Positions 1 to 5,405 of a stretch of DNA of 5,432 bases are shown here, in pieces. The stretch comes from Clostridia bacterium. Its GTDB lineage: Bacteria > Bacillota > Clostridia > Christensenellales > CAG-314. Under the pieces are notes generated by a model, which worked only from the letters and a program-made list of their open reading frames with translations, was not told the DNA's origin and did not search any database. Location: the NCBI GenBank assembly GCA_017407305.1, contig JAFQWS010000109.1, forward strand, positions 1 through 5,432, given 5' to 3'. Within the stretch, counting starts at the first letter, position 1, and each line of letters begins with the position of its first letter. Both the position numbers and the translations under genes were made by a program.

Positions 1-428
1 AAGAAACGGTTTTGTATTTTACGAAAAGTGAAAAAAACTTTGTCTTTAATGCTGATGATATAAGAACGCCATATATGTCTTCCGACAGAATAAATGCTGC
101 AAAAAAAACGGGAATATTAAAAAATGGGAAAAGATGGTTTCCTAATGAGGCAGGAAGACTATGTACGGATGTGTGGGAGTTTACATCTGTAAGGCATAAG
201 AATAAAGTTAATGGCAAAACGGTTAAACAAAATCATCCTACTCCAAAACCCGAAGAAATGGTAGAAAGAATGATTAAAGCTAGTACTAAAGAAGGCGATT
301 TAGTTTTAGATTTGTTTTGTGGAACAGGCACCACATCGTATTGTGCGAGAAGACTAAATAGGCTTTTTATTGCTTGCGATAACAATTTGGAGTATTGTGA
401 ATACGCGAGGAGTCGGTGCAAAATATGA
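1..428 (+). CDS. Site-specific DNA methyltransferase, beta class, C-terminal part (5' end outside window)
   Basis: This is the modification half of a restriction-modification pair: it would transfer a methyl group from S-adenosylmethionine to an adenine N6 or cytosine N4 in its target site and so protect host DNA. The reading frame is open to the left edge (first full codon at 3), so the TTG at 12 is not a credible start. Visible parts in order are a probable target-recognition segment (about 60-200), a motif X-like NHPTPKPEEMVERMI (from 231), and the SAM-binding motif I DLFCGTGTT (309-335). Motif I lying near the C-terminus means the catalytic (D/N/S)PP(Y/F/W) motif IV must lie upstream, which is the beta-class order; that motif is not seen here. 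The gene is AT-rich and overlaps the next gene by ATGA (425-428), which implies translational coupling. Amino-methyltransferase identity is secure; the target base and sequence cannot be read. Confidence 0.92.
   Translation, partial: ETVLYFTKSEKNFVFNADDIRTPYMSSDRINAAKKTGILKNGKRWFPNEAGRLCTDVWEFTSVRHKNKVNGKTVKQNHPTPKPEEMVERMIKASTKEGDLVLDLFCGTGTTSYCARRLNRLFIACDNNLEYCEYARSRCKI
407..412 (+). promoter_or_regulatory. Ribosome binding site deciding the endonuclease start
   Basis: GAGGAG lies inside the last codons of the methyltransferase gene. It is 12 bases before the ATG at 425 and 3 bases before the GTG at 416. The spacing, although a little long, favours the ATG, which also forms an ATGA overlap with the preceding stop. 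Confidence 0.6.
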
Positions 429-1648
429 GTTTATCCAAATTACTTAATATAGATCCGTCAAAAAAATGTTTAGAGTTTTTATATGAAAGGATACTTGATG
501 ATAATTATCGAGGAATACAAATATCACAACATAATAGATATGATATTTCGGTTATACATATAATGCTCAAAACTATGTTTGATTTAGTGGGAAGTAATCT
601 AATGCGTATAAGAACTACTGACTTAAGTAAACGCCCATACAATTTACCAGATGAAAAAATATATGCTATGTATGTGGATAAACTTAATGACATCTTAGGT
701 CGTTGCACACAAGATTCTGTTCGCAAAAATTTGTTCGTTGATATGCACCGAATGGGATTTATTCATCGATATAATGACGAAGGTGTTCCTATAGGTGCTT
801 TTATGAGAAGCAAAATAAAATATGTATCATTGTCCCAGTTTGGTATGGAGTTTTTACAAAAATCCTGCAATATTTTCCAACAAAATATGTTATACACTAG
901 AGCAATAGATACATTAACTTTTGGATTAGCGGATGAATTGCTGGATATTGTTGAATTAGACAATTATATTACTGAGACTGAATTTCAATTTTTCTTTTCT
1001 TATTTAAATAAAACATTAAATGGAAATTTTTATACAAAAACTACTCTAATAGAGTATATAAAAGAATTTCGTTCTATGAGCAAATATCAGCAAAGATATG
1101 CCGTAGAAGTTGTTAAGAATTATTGTAACCCAAATAACTTTTTAGGGGACAAAACACATAAAAGAGATTATCATAATTGGCACAATGAAACCCAGCAAAT
1201 TTTTATGTTGATGGCGCAAACCGTATATTATGACAAATTGAAAGATGGTTTAGTTATTAAAGTTGGAGCAAATGGAATCTTTGAAAATGAAATAAAGCTT
1301 AAACGATCTTTGGCTCAGAAAAGGCAATATTTTAAAGAACATACTGTAAACAAACAAATTGGTTTTGAATTGCATCATATCATTCCACTGTGTTGGGCAA
1401 AAACGCAAACCGAATTTTCGATGTTGGATGTTTGGGAAAACATGATATATATTGATGGATATTCTCATTCAAAAATATCTCAAAATAATAATTTAAATGT
1501 TGTGTTAAAGTTTAATAATATGGATATAGATTTAATTGACCTAAAAAATCAAATTGTTCAATGTAAATATAAAATCAATGTAGATTATTCAATTGACAAG
1601 CAAGATATGATGAGTCAATACAATACAAAAATTCGCAATTCTTTATAA
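425..1648 (+). CDS. HNH-family restriction endonuclease (probable Type II)
   Basis: A predicted 407-residue DNA-cleaving enzyme, partner of the methyltransferase just upstream. The C-terminal HNH (beta-beta-alpha metal) nuclease is seen as ELHHIIPL (H317, H318), then EN (N339) and SHSKIS (H348). H318 is the likely general base and the later N and H complete the metal/structural triad. Residues about 92-145 resemble a winged helix: VRKNLF, then MHRMGFIHRY, then KYVSLSQFGMEFL. That would be a DNA-recognition module, an inference from pattern only. ATG 425 is preferred over the in-frame GTG at 416. It overlaps the methyltransferase stop as ATGA, and GAGGAG at 407-412 sits 12 bases before it; the GTG would be only 3 bases from that site. 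GC content is low (15 of 60 bases at 481-540). The family name and cleavage site are not recognised. A stand-alone HNH nuclease is possible, but overlap with a methyltransferase argues strongly for restriction. Confidence 0.85.
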   Translation: MSLSKLLNIDPSKKCLEFLYERILDDNYRGIQISQHNRYDISVIHIMLKTMFDLVGSNLMRIRTTDLSKRPYNLPDEKIYAMYVDKLNDILGRCTQDSVRKNLFVDMHRMGFIHRYNDEGVPIGAFMRSKIKYVSLSQFGMEFLQKSCNIFQQNMLYTRAIDTLTFGLADELLDIVELDNYITETEFQFFFSYLNKTLNGNFYTKTTLIEYIKEFRSMSKYQQRYAVEVVKNYCNPNNFLGDKTHKRDYHNWHNETQQIFMLMAQTVYYDKLKDGLVIKVGANGIFENEIKLKRSLAQKRQYFKEHTVNKQIGFELHHIIPLCWAKTQTEFSMLDVWENMIYIDGYSHSKISQNNNLNVVLKFNNMDIDLIDLKNQIVQCKYKINVDYSIDKQDMMSQYNTKIRNSL

Positions 1649-1745
1649 TTTCACACAAGAAAAAACACTTGCTATTTATTACTACTTTTTATGATAAAAG
1701 CCGAATATTAACTTCATCTTTTATTATATCTTGGAAGAATAATTT
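1649..1745. other. AT-rich spacer after the restriction gene
   Basis: No gene or RNA is recognised here. A weak A/T hairpin with 5-bp arms (CTTTT at 1684-1688, AAAAG at 1695-1699) is visible but lacks a GC-rich stem and T-tract, so it is not called a terminator. The stretch ends where the displaced tRNA 3'-end copy begins. Confidence 0.5.
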
Positions 1746-1766
1746 TGGTGCGGACGACAGGACTTG
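1746..1766. repeat. Direct repeat copy of the tRNA-Leu 3' end (putative attachment site)
   Basis: These 21 bases are identical to 1939-1959, the 3' end of the tRNA-Leu gene read on the + strand. They begin with TGG (complement of the encoded CCA), run through the discriminator base, the 3' acceptor strand and one T-stem strand, and stop inside the T-loop. Identity ends sharply on both sides (T versus A before, C versus A after). The rest of the tRNA is absent, so this is not a second tRNA gene. Such a copy is what a tyrosine-recombinase element leaves when it integrates at a tRNA 3' end. An integrase would be needed to prove it and none is in view. Confidence 0.75.
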
Positions 1767-1837
1767 CAAGGAGCAAGGCGACGGAATAGTGAGCAAATTT
1801 ATTTTGCGAACGTCACGTCATTTCATACTCCTGTCGT
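1754..1837. repeat. Nested inverted repeats (possible structured RNA or recombination site)
   Basis: An outer perfect 9-bp inverted repeat, ACGACAGGA (1754-1762) and TCCTGTCGT (1829-1837), encloses two further hairpins. One is CTTGC-AAGGA-GCAAG (1763-1777). The other joins GTGA+GCAAA (1789-1797) to TTTGC, a 5-base bulge, then TCAC (1803-1816). The left outer arm belongs to the tRNA-end repeat, so the right arm is an inverted partial copy of the tRNA T-arm. No long T-tract follows, so this is not a normal terminator. It could be a folded single-stranded recombination site, recombinase binding sites or a structured transcript; function is unknown. Confidence 0.55.
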
Positions 1838-1846
1838 ATAAACGCA

Positions 1847-1937
1847 ATGGGCGACAAGTAAAAAAGGAAGAAATAAAAAAGGAGCAAACAAGATTTTTTG
1901 CTCTTTTTTATTGCGACATAAAAACGCAGTCGCCCAT
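1847..1937. repeat. 9-bp inverted repeat flanking the terminator
   Basis: ATGGGCGAC at 1847-1855 is the exact reverse complement of GTCGCCCAT at 1929-1937. The arms lie on either side of the bidirectional terminator, and the right arm stops one base before the encoded CCA of the tRNA-Leu gene. The pair could form a base stem under the terminator hairpin, or mark the ends of a small inserted segment. The match is exact but its function is inferred. Confidence 0.5.
1875..1909. terminator. Bidirectional rho-independent terminator
   Basis: The stem GAGCAAA (1882-1888) pairs with TTTGCTC (1897-1903) around an 8-base loop. It is flanked by six A residues on the left (1875-1880) and six T residues on the right (1904-1909), so each strand has a hairpin followed by a T-tract. 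On the minus strand it would end the tRNA-Leu transcript, and any dap read-through. On the + strand it would end transcription coming from the restriction-modification genes. Confidence 0.82.
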
Positions 1938-1938
1938 A

Positions 1939-2024
1939 TGGTGCGGACGACAGGACTTGAACCTGCACACCTTTTACAGTATAAGCGTCTGAAACTTACG
2001 TGTCTGCCATTTCACCACGTCCGC
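1939..2024 (-). tRNA. tRNA-Leu, anticodon CAG, CCA encoded
   Basis: On the minus strand all parts of a class II tRNA can be folded by eye. The 7-bp acceptor is GCGGACG/CGTCCGC. The D-arm region is GTGAAATGGCAGACAC. The anticodon stem TAAGT/GCTTA carries the 7-base loop TTCAGAC. There is a long variable arm of about 15 bases, and a T-arm GCAGG-TTCAAGT-CCTGT. These are followed by discriminator A and the encoded CCA at 1939-1941. The anticodon CAG (genomic CTG at 1989-1991) with the long variable arm and discriminator A indicates leucine and CUG codons. It lies downstream of dapB on the same strand but has its own promoter. Its 3' end is duplicated at 1746-1766. Confidence 0.96.
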
Positions 2025-2034
2025 GTGTGATACA

Positions 2035-2063
2035 ATAATATACCAAACGGCCGACTTTGGCAA
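2035..2063 (-). promoter_or_regulatory. Promoter of tRNA-Leu
   Basis: Reading leftward, TTGCCA (2063-2058) is a -35 match and TATTAT (2040-2035) a -10 match, separated by 17 bases. The -10 box ends 10 bases before the first tRNA base (2024), which gives a very short 5' leader, as is common for tRNA genes. A TATATT at 2042-2037 is an alternative -10 with poorer spacing. Confidence 0.7.
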
Positions 2064-2089
2064 GATAATTGGTAAAAATGGTGCAAATT

Positions 2090-2692
2090 TTACTTTTTTG
2101 CTATACTTTCGGCAATTTTTACTGCGCCCAAGGCAAAAGAGATGCGATTGTCCACTTTGTGGGTGATGGTCAAACTTTCCCATTGACAAGCAAAGGTCAC
2201 TTGGTGTTCCCCCGAGCAGTTGCCCAAGCGCAAGCTGTGAATTGCTTGTTGGTCAAGTTGCACAAGGTCAGCCAATACTTTTGAGCTTCCACTTGGTTTG
2301 TCAAGTTTGTCTTTTTTGTGCGTTTCCACAATTTCAACGTCCCAATTGGGCAAGGCTTTTTTCATTTGAGAAACAACCTTTTCCATCTCGCCAAAACCTA
2401 TGCTAAAATTGGCTTTTTTAACAACTTTTACGTCATTTTTCAAATTTTTAAGCATTTTCAGTTGATTTTCCGTGTGCCCCGTTGTGCCACACACAAGGGG
2501 AGTTTTAAACTTTTTGCAATAATTTACCACCTTTTCCGTTGCTTGTGCGCAGGAAAAATCTATTGCCACGTTGCAATCGCTTTCCAGAGAATCATCTTTG
2601 TCAATTTTAACCACGACGTGTCCCAATTGATGCAACAATTGGCACAAGACCGTTCCAACCTTTCCTTTTGCTCCAAAAACTGCAACTTTCAT
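2090..2692 (-). CDS. dapB: 4-hydroxy-tetrahydrodipicolinate reductase
   Basis: Cytosolic enzyme that reduces the DapA product with NAD(P)H to tetrahydrodipicolinate, on the way to diaminopimelate for peptidoglycan and to lysine. Visible are the nucleotide-binding GAKGKVG (7-13), VAIDFS (42-47), CGTTG (68-72), NFSIG (95-99), the active-site stretch ETHKKDKLDKPSG (123-135) and GEH near the C-terminus. H125 and K129 correspond to the catalytic His159 and Lys163 of E. coli DapB; the second His of the usual HH pair is Lys126 here. At 200 residues it is shorter than the E. coli enzyme (273), although short DapBs of a little over 200 residues are known. Asp31 at the end of the second strand hints at NADH use (inference). 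ATG 2692 overlaps the dapA stop by ATGA, and GAGGGAAAT lies just upstream as ribosome binding site. Confidence 0.95.
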   Translation of the reverse strand: MKVAVFGAKGKVGTVLCQLLHQLGHVVVKIDKDDSLESDCNVAIDFSCAQATEKVVNYCKKFKTPLVCGTTGHTENQLKMLKNLKNDVKVVKKANFSIGFGEMEKVVSQMKKALPNWDVEIVETHKKDKLDKPSGSSKVLADLVQLDQQAIHSLRLGNCSGEHQVTFACQWESLTITHKVDNRISFALGAVKIAESIAKK

Positions 2693-3507
2693 ATTTCCCT
2701 CAAAAATTTGTCAACTGCCTTTACGCTCGTTGAATTTGCTTTGGAAAGTGGTGTGCGACACTCGTCGCTGATAAAGACGTCCAAACGTTTCAAAAGATGT
2801 TTTACCACAACGGGATTAACTTCTCCAAACGCCACTTTGCAAGCCTTTTGCCAATGTTTTTCATTTTTGTTTTGCCACGTATTTACCGTCCAACGTGGAA
2901 AGACGTTGCACAACGCCGACACGCAACCTTTTGCGCCAATGCTTTTGTAAATGGGCAAAAGCGCATCTTCGCCACAAAAAAGATCAAAGTTTTGCCAACT
3001 TGCATATTCCAACGCGTTTTTTATACTTCCCGATTCTTTAATCCCCACAACGTTTTTGTGCTTTGCCAACTCTTTTACAACGTTGACTTCAAGGTCAAAG
3101 CCTGTTCTTTGTGGCACGTTGTACAAATACGTTGCAAAGTCTTGGTTTGCCAACGTCAAAAAGTGTTGCAAAACACCCTCTTTGGTTGCTTTTGAAAAGA
3201 AAGGCGCAACCACCAAAACTGACTTTACGTTGTATTTTGATGCCAATTCCATTTGTTTCAGCGCACCCCAAGTTGAAGGACTTTCAATGCCAAGCACCGC
3301 ATTTTTGCAACCACAATCTTTTACACAGCGCAAAACGTCCTCTTTTTCTTTCTCGGTCAAAAGTGGAGCTTCGCCAGTCGTTCCACACACCAAAAAGTTG
3401 TCAACGCCGTTGGCTTTTTGAAATTCCACAAGTCGCACCAAACTGTCAAAATGAACTTTATCTTTCAAAAAAGGAGTTGCAAGAGCACAAATTACACCCT
3501 CAACCAT
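2689..3507 (-). CDS. dapA: 4-hydroxy-tetrahydrodipicolinate synthase
   Basis: Condenses pyruvate with aspartate semialdehyde, the committed step of the diaminopimelate/lysine branch. The 272-residue protein is a TIM-barrel aldolase of the DapA/NanA family, slightly shorter than E. coli DapA (292). Visible are CGTTGEAPLLTEKE (T43, T44), YNVPQRTG (Y129, R134) and GIKES with the Schiff-base lysine K157. The E. coli PYYNRP motif reads PFFSKA, so Tyr107 of the catalytic triad is Phe104. By hand alignment the lysine feedback site also looks lost: Ser48, His53, His56, Asn80, Glu84 and Tyr106 correspond to Ala, Glu, Lys, Pro, Gly and Phe. Family members with other substrates exist, but the position between asd and dapB supports DapA. 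The gene overlaps the end of asd by 8 bases, and GGGGAAA lies just before its ATG. Confidence 0.93.
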   Translation of the reverse strand: MVEGVICALATPFLKDKVHFDSLVRLVEFQKANGVDNFLVCGTTGEAPLLTEKEKEDVLRCVKDCGCKNAVLGIESPSTWGALKQMELASKYNVKSVLVVAPFFSKATKEGVLQHFLTLANQDFATYLYNVPQRTGFDLEVNVVKELAKHKNVVGIKESGSIKNALEYASWQNFDLFCGEDALLPIYKSIGAKGCVSALCNVFPRWTVNTWQNKNEKHWQKACKVAFGEVNPVVVKHLLKRLDVFISDECRTPLSKANSTSVKAVDKFLREI

Positions 3508-4405
3508 TTAATTTCCCCATCAGTTTCAATATTTCCAGTGCGTTGTAACTTGCTCCTCGCCACAAATTGTCGGCAACAACAAAGCAAGTCAGTCGCTTTT
3601 TGTTCTTTTTCAGCCTACCCACAAATACGTAAGGGGTGTCCACTGCAACAATGGGCATGGGGCAGTTGTCCAAAATGATGGTTGGGCAACTTGCCAAAAG
3701 TTCCTTTGCATTATCCATTGAAAAATCTTTGGCAAAATCTATTGCAAGCGTTACTCCGTGGCAATGACTTACAGGTACACGAACTGCCATGCAGTCCACC
3801 GTCAATTTGGGCATATTCAATATTTTTTTGCATTCGCAAACGACTTTTTCCTCTTCTGTGGTGTTTCCATTGGGCAAGAAATTGCCAATTTCGGCAAAAA
3901 AGTTGTTTGCAATTTTGTGAGGCACACCCATTGTTGCGCCTTCTTCTCGTCCACGATACAAATCTTCAAGGGCATTTTTGCCCCCACCCGATACTGCCTG
4001 ATAGGTACTTGCAAACACTCGCTTGATTTCCAAATCCTTCAATGCGTTCAAAACGTAAGCAATTTGGATGGTGGTGCAGTTGGGATTGGCAATTATCTTG
4101 TCCGACTTTTTCAAGACGTGTCCGTTTATTTCCGGCACTACCAAGGGGAAGTTTTGCATACGAAAGGCAGAGGAGTTGTCGATGCAACAACACCCCAATT
4201 TTGCAAGTTTTGGAATATATTGTTTGGAAACGTTTTCGGGCGTTAAAAATACACAATAATCTGGCTGAACGACAAACAAATCGTCCATACTCATTTGATT
4301 GCGACCAAAACAAACAATTTCAAAAGGCAAGGTGGTGGAAATTTTCAAAAAAGTTTTGCCCACCAATCCGGTTGATCCGACTACTGCAACGATTTTTCTT
4401 TTCAT
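3500..4405 (-). CDS. asd: Aspartate-semialdehyde dehydrogenase
   Basis: Reduces aspartyl phosphate to aspartate semialdehyde with NADPH, supplying DapA and also the threonine/methionine branch. The 301-residue protein starts at MKRKIVAVVGSTG. The upstream in-frame extension to 4495 is rejected because it covers the divergent promoter region and is not family-like. Motifs are VGSTGLVG (9-16), IDNSSAFR (75-82), ANPNCTT with the catalytic Cys110, YQAVSGGG (135-142), RVPVSHCHG with the likely proton-transfer His216, and a C-terminal ADNLWRGAS. It is shorter than typical members (about 330-370 residues); the loss seems to lie mainly in the N-terminal domain after the nucleotide-binding helix. No Shine-Dalgarno site is evident before ATG 4405. 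First gene of the asd-dapA-dapB operon. Confidence 0.95.
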   Translation of the reverse strand: MKRKIVAVVGSTGLVGKTFLKISTTLPFEIVCFGRNQMSMDDLFVVQPDYCVFLTPENVSKQYIPKLAKLGCCCIDNSSAFRMQNFPLVVPEINGHVLKKSDKIIANPNCTTIQIAYVLNALKDLEIKRVFASTYQAVSGGGKNALEDLYRGREEGATMGVPHKIANNFFAEIGNFLPNGNTTEEEKVVCECKKILNMPKLTVDCMAVRVPVSHCHGVTLAIDFAKDFSMDNAKELLASCPTIILDNCPMPIVAVDTPYVFVGRLKKNKKRLTCFVVADNLWRGASYNALEILKLMGKLNG

Positions 4406-4413
4406 AACACAAT

Positions 4414-4419
4414 ATTCTA
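4414..4419 (-). promoter_or_regulatory. Possible -10 box for a leaderless asd transcript
   Basis: On the minus strand TAGAAT ends 8 bases before the asd ATG. Transcription would therefore begin at or within a base or two of the start codon, which fits the lack of a ribosome binding site there. No convincing -35 box is seen at the right distance, so this is tentative. Confidence 0.3.
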
Positions 4420-4460
4420 TGTCAAAGAAAAAGTTTTTTACGTATATTGGGCGTTTTAGT

Positions 4461-4488
4461 TTGAAATATCTCAAAAGTATGTTACAAT
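4461..4488 (+). promoter_or_regulatory. Sigma-70/sigma-A promoter with extended -10, membrane-protein gene
   Basis: TTGAAA (4461-4466) and TACAAT (4483-4488) are separated by 16 bases. TG at 4480-4481 gives an extended -10 (TGnTACAAT). The expected start site is near 4495, leaving a leader of about 15 bases that carries the ribosome binding site GGAG (4499-4502), 7 bases before ATG 4510. Confidence 0.75.
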
Positions 4489-4509
4489 ATAGCAAATTGG
4501 AGACAAGAT

Positions 4510-5391
4510 ATGGTAGATTACAAACTTATCAAATTAGAAAATGAAAGAAGCACTCACTTGACAAAGCGTCTCAACCGTTTGTCAGGCTGGCAATTTTTCA
4601 AAGTTTTGTACAGAGACAGCATGGGCAAAATGATGCTTTCCAACTTTTTGCTTTTGCTTGCATTGACACCTTTGGCAGTTGCAGTTGTCTATTTTTACGT
4701 ACAAATCAACAACGCTTTGCACGCATTGCCCTATTACAATACGTTGGGTTCAGGCAACGGAATTTGGACAGGTGTATATGAACATTTCCAAACGGTTCAA
4801 GCCAACTACGTAGATCAAGGTTTGTTGTGGGGATTGTTGGCATTTTTGGGCGTATCCCTCATCTTTTCCGGTGGTTTTGGCATTATTCGTGACTCTTTCT
4901 GGACAGGAAAGATCAAAATTTTCAAACCTTTTGCATCGGGATTTAAAGGTGGCATTTTGTACGCACTTGCAACAAGCGCAATCATTGGTGGTGGCATTTA
5001 CGGAATTGTGGTATTTTGCCTCAAATCCAACCTTAAACTTTGGCTGATCATCACGTTGGCAATACTTATGGCATTGGTTTTGTTGGTCGTTGCTTGCTAT
5101 TTGTTCATTTTGTGCTCCGTTGCAGTTACCTACAAACAATCCTTTGCACAAAACGTCAAAGACAGTTTCAGACTTTTGTGGCTCAACCCCGCACCCAACT
5201 TTATTCACGAAATCATCATGTTGTTGCCCCTTCCCTTGGTATATTTTGCAATGAGCGCAGGTCAACTTTTGATGTTTGTCGTGTATATGTTTGTTTTCTT
5301 TATTGGCGCTTTCTATTTGGCGTTCGTATGGCAAACGCACATGATGAAAACTTTTGCATTGTTCCACCCTGTTGCAGGAGCAAAAAAGTAA
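4510..5391 (+). CDS. Six-helix membrane protein of unknown function
   Basis: A 293-residue protein I do not recognise by name. After a charged cytosolic-looking N-terminus (1-40) there are about six hydrophobic stretches: 43-64, 104-126, 148-171, 177-203, 235-250 and 252-273. A polar loop rich in Asn, Gly and aromatics (67-103) lies between the first two. RDSFWTGK follows the second helix and a basic amphipathic segment (207-225) follows the fourth. No signal peptidase site, ATPase motif or catalytic motif is seen. The layout recalls DUF624/YesL-like integral membrane proteins of Firmicutes, but that resemblance is weak and only by topology. ATG 4510 has GGAG 7 bases upstream and a good promoter. 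It is divergent from asd across a roughly 100-bp spacer and is followed by a hairpin, so it is probably a single-gene transcript. Confidence 0.85.
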   Translation: MVDYKLIKLENERSTHLTKRLNRLSGWQFFKVLYRDSMGKMMLSNFLLLLALTPLAVAVVYFYVQINNALHALPYYNTLGSGNGIWTGVYEHFQTVQANYVDQGLLWGLLAFLGVSLIFSGGFGIIRDSFWTGKIKIFKPFASGFKGGILYALATSAIIGGGIYGIVVFCLKSNLKLWLIITLAILMALVLLVVACYLFILCSVAVTYKQSFAQNVKDSFRLLWLNPAPNFIHEIIMLLPLPLVYFAMSAGQLLMFVVYMFVFFIGAFYLAFVWQTHMMKTFALFHPVAGAKK

Positions 5392-5405
5392 TTACAAAAA
5401 AGCAA

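Noticed and set aside
416..424. GTG start for the endonuclease
   Set aside because: The Shine-Dalgarno site is only 3 bases before the GTG, whereas ATG 425 makes a standard ATGA overlap with acceptable spacing.
1746..1766. Second, complete tRNA-Leu gene
   Set aside because: Only the T-loop-to-CCA part is present. The sequence that follows lacks the other T-stem strand, anticodon arm and 5' acceptor.
1669..1992. 107-residue open frame on the + strand
   Set aside because: It runs through the terminator and into the tRNA-Leu gene on the opposite strand, has no ribosome binding site, and its product looks like translated non-coding sequence.
2318..2950. 210-residue open frame on the + strand
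   Set aside because: It is antisense to dapB and dapA, both of which carry clear family motifs; it is a shadow frame.
2860..3160. Recurrent TTTGCCA-type words (for example near 2872, 2994, 3063 and 3148), considered as DNA-uptake or regulatory repeats
   Set aside because: All fall inside coding sequence, with varied flanks and spacing, and are explained by favoured codons on the minus strand.
4406..4495. 30-residue N-terminal extension of Asd
   Set aside because: It places residues before the nucleotide-binding MKRKIVAVVG start, is not family-like, and covers the divergent promoter region.
4406..4509. Lysine riboswitch before asd
   Set aside because: The whole spacer to the divergent gene is about 100 bases, AT-rich, and shows no multi-helix fold or terminator; it is too short for the lysine aptamer.
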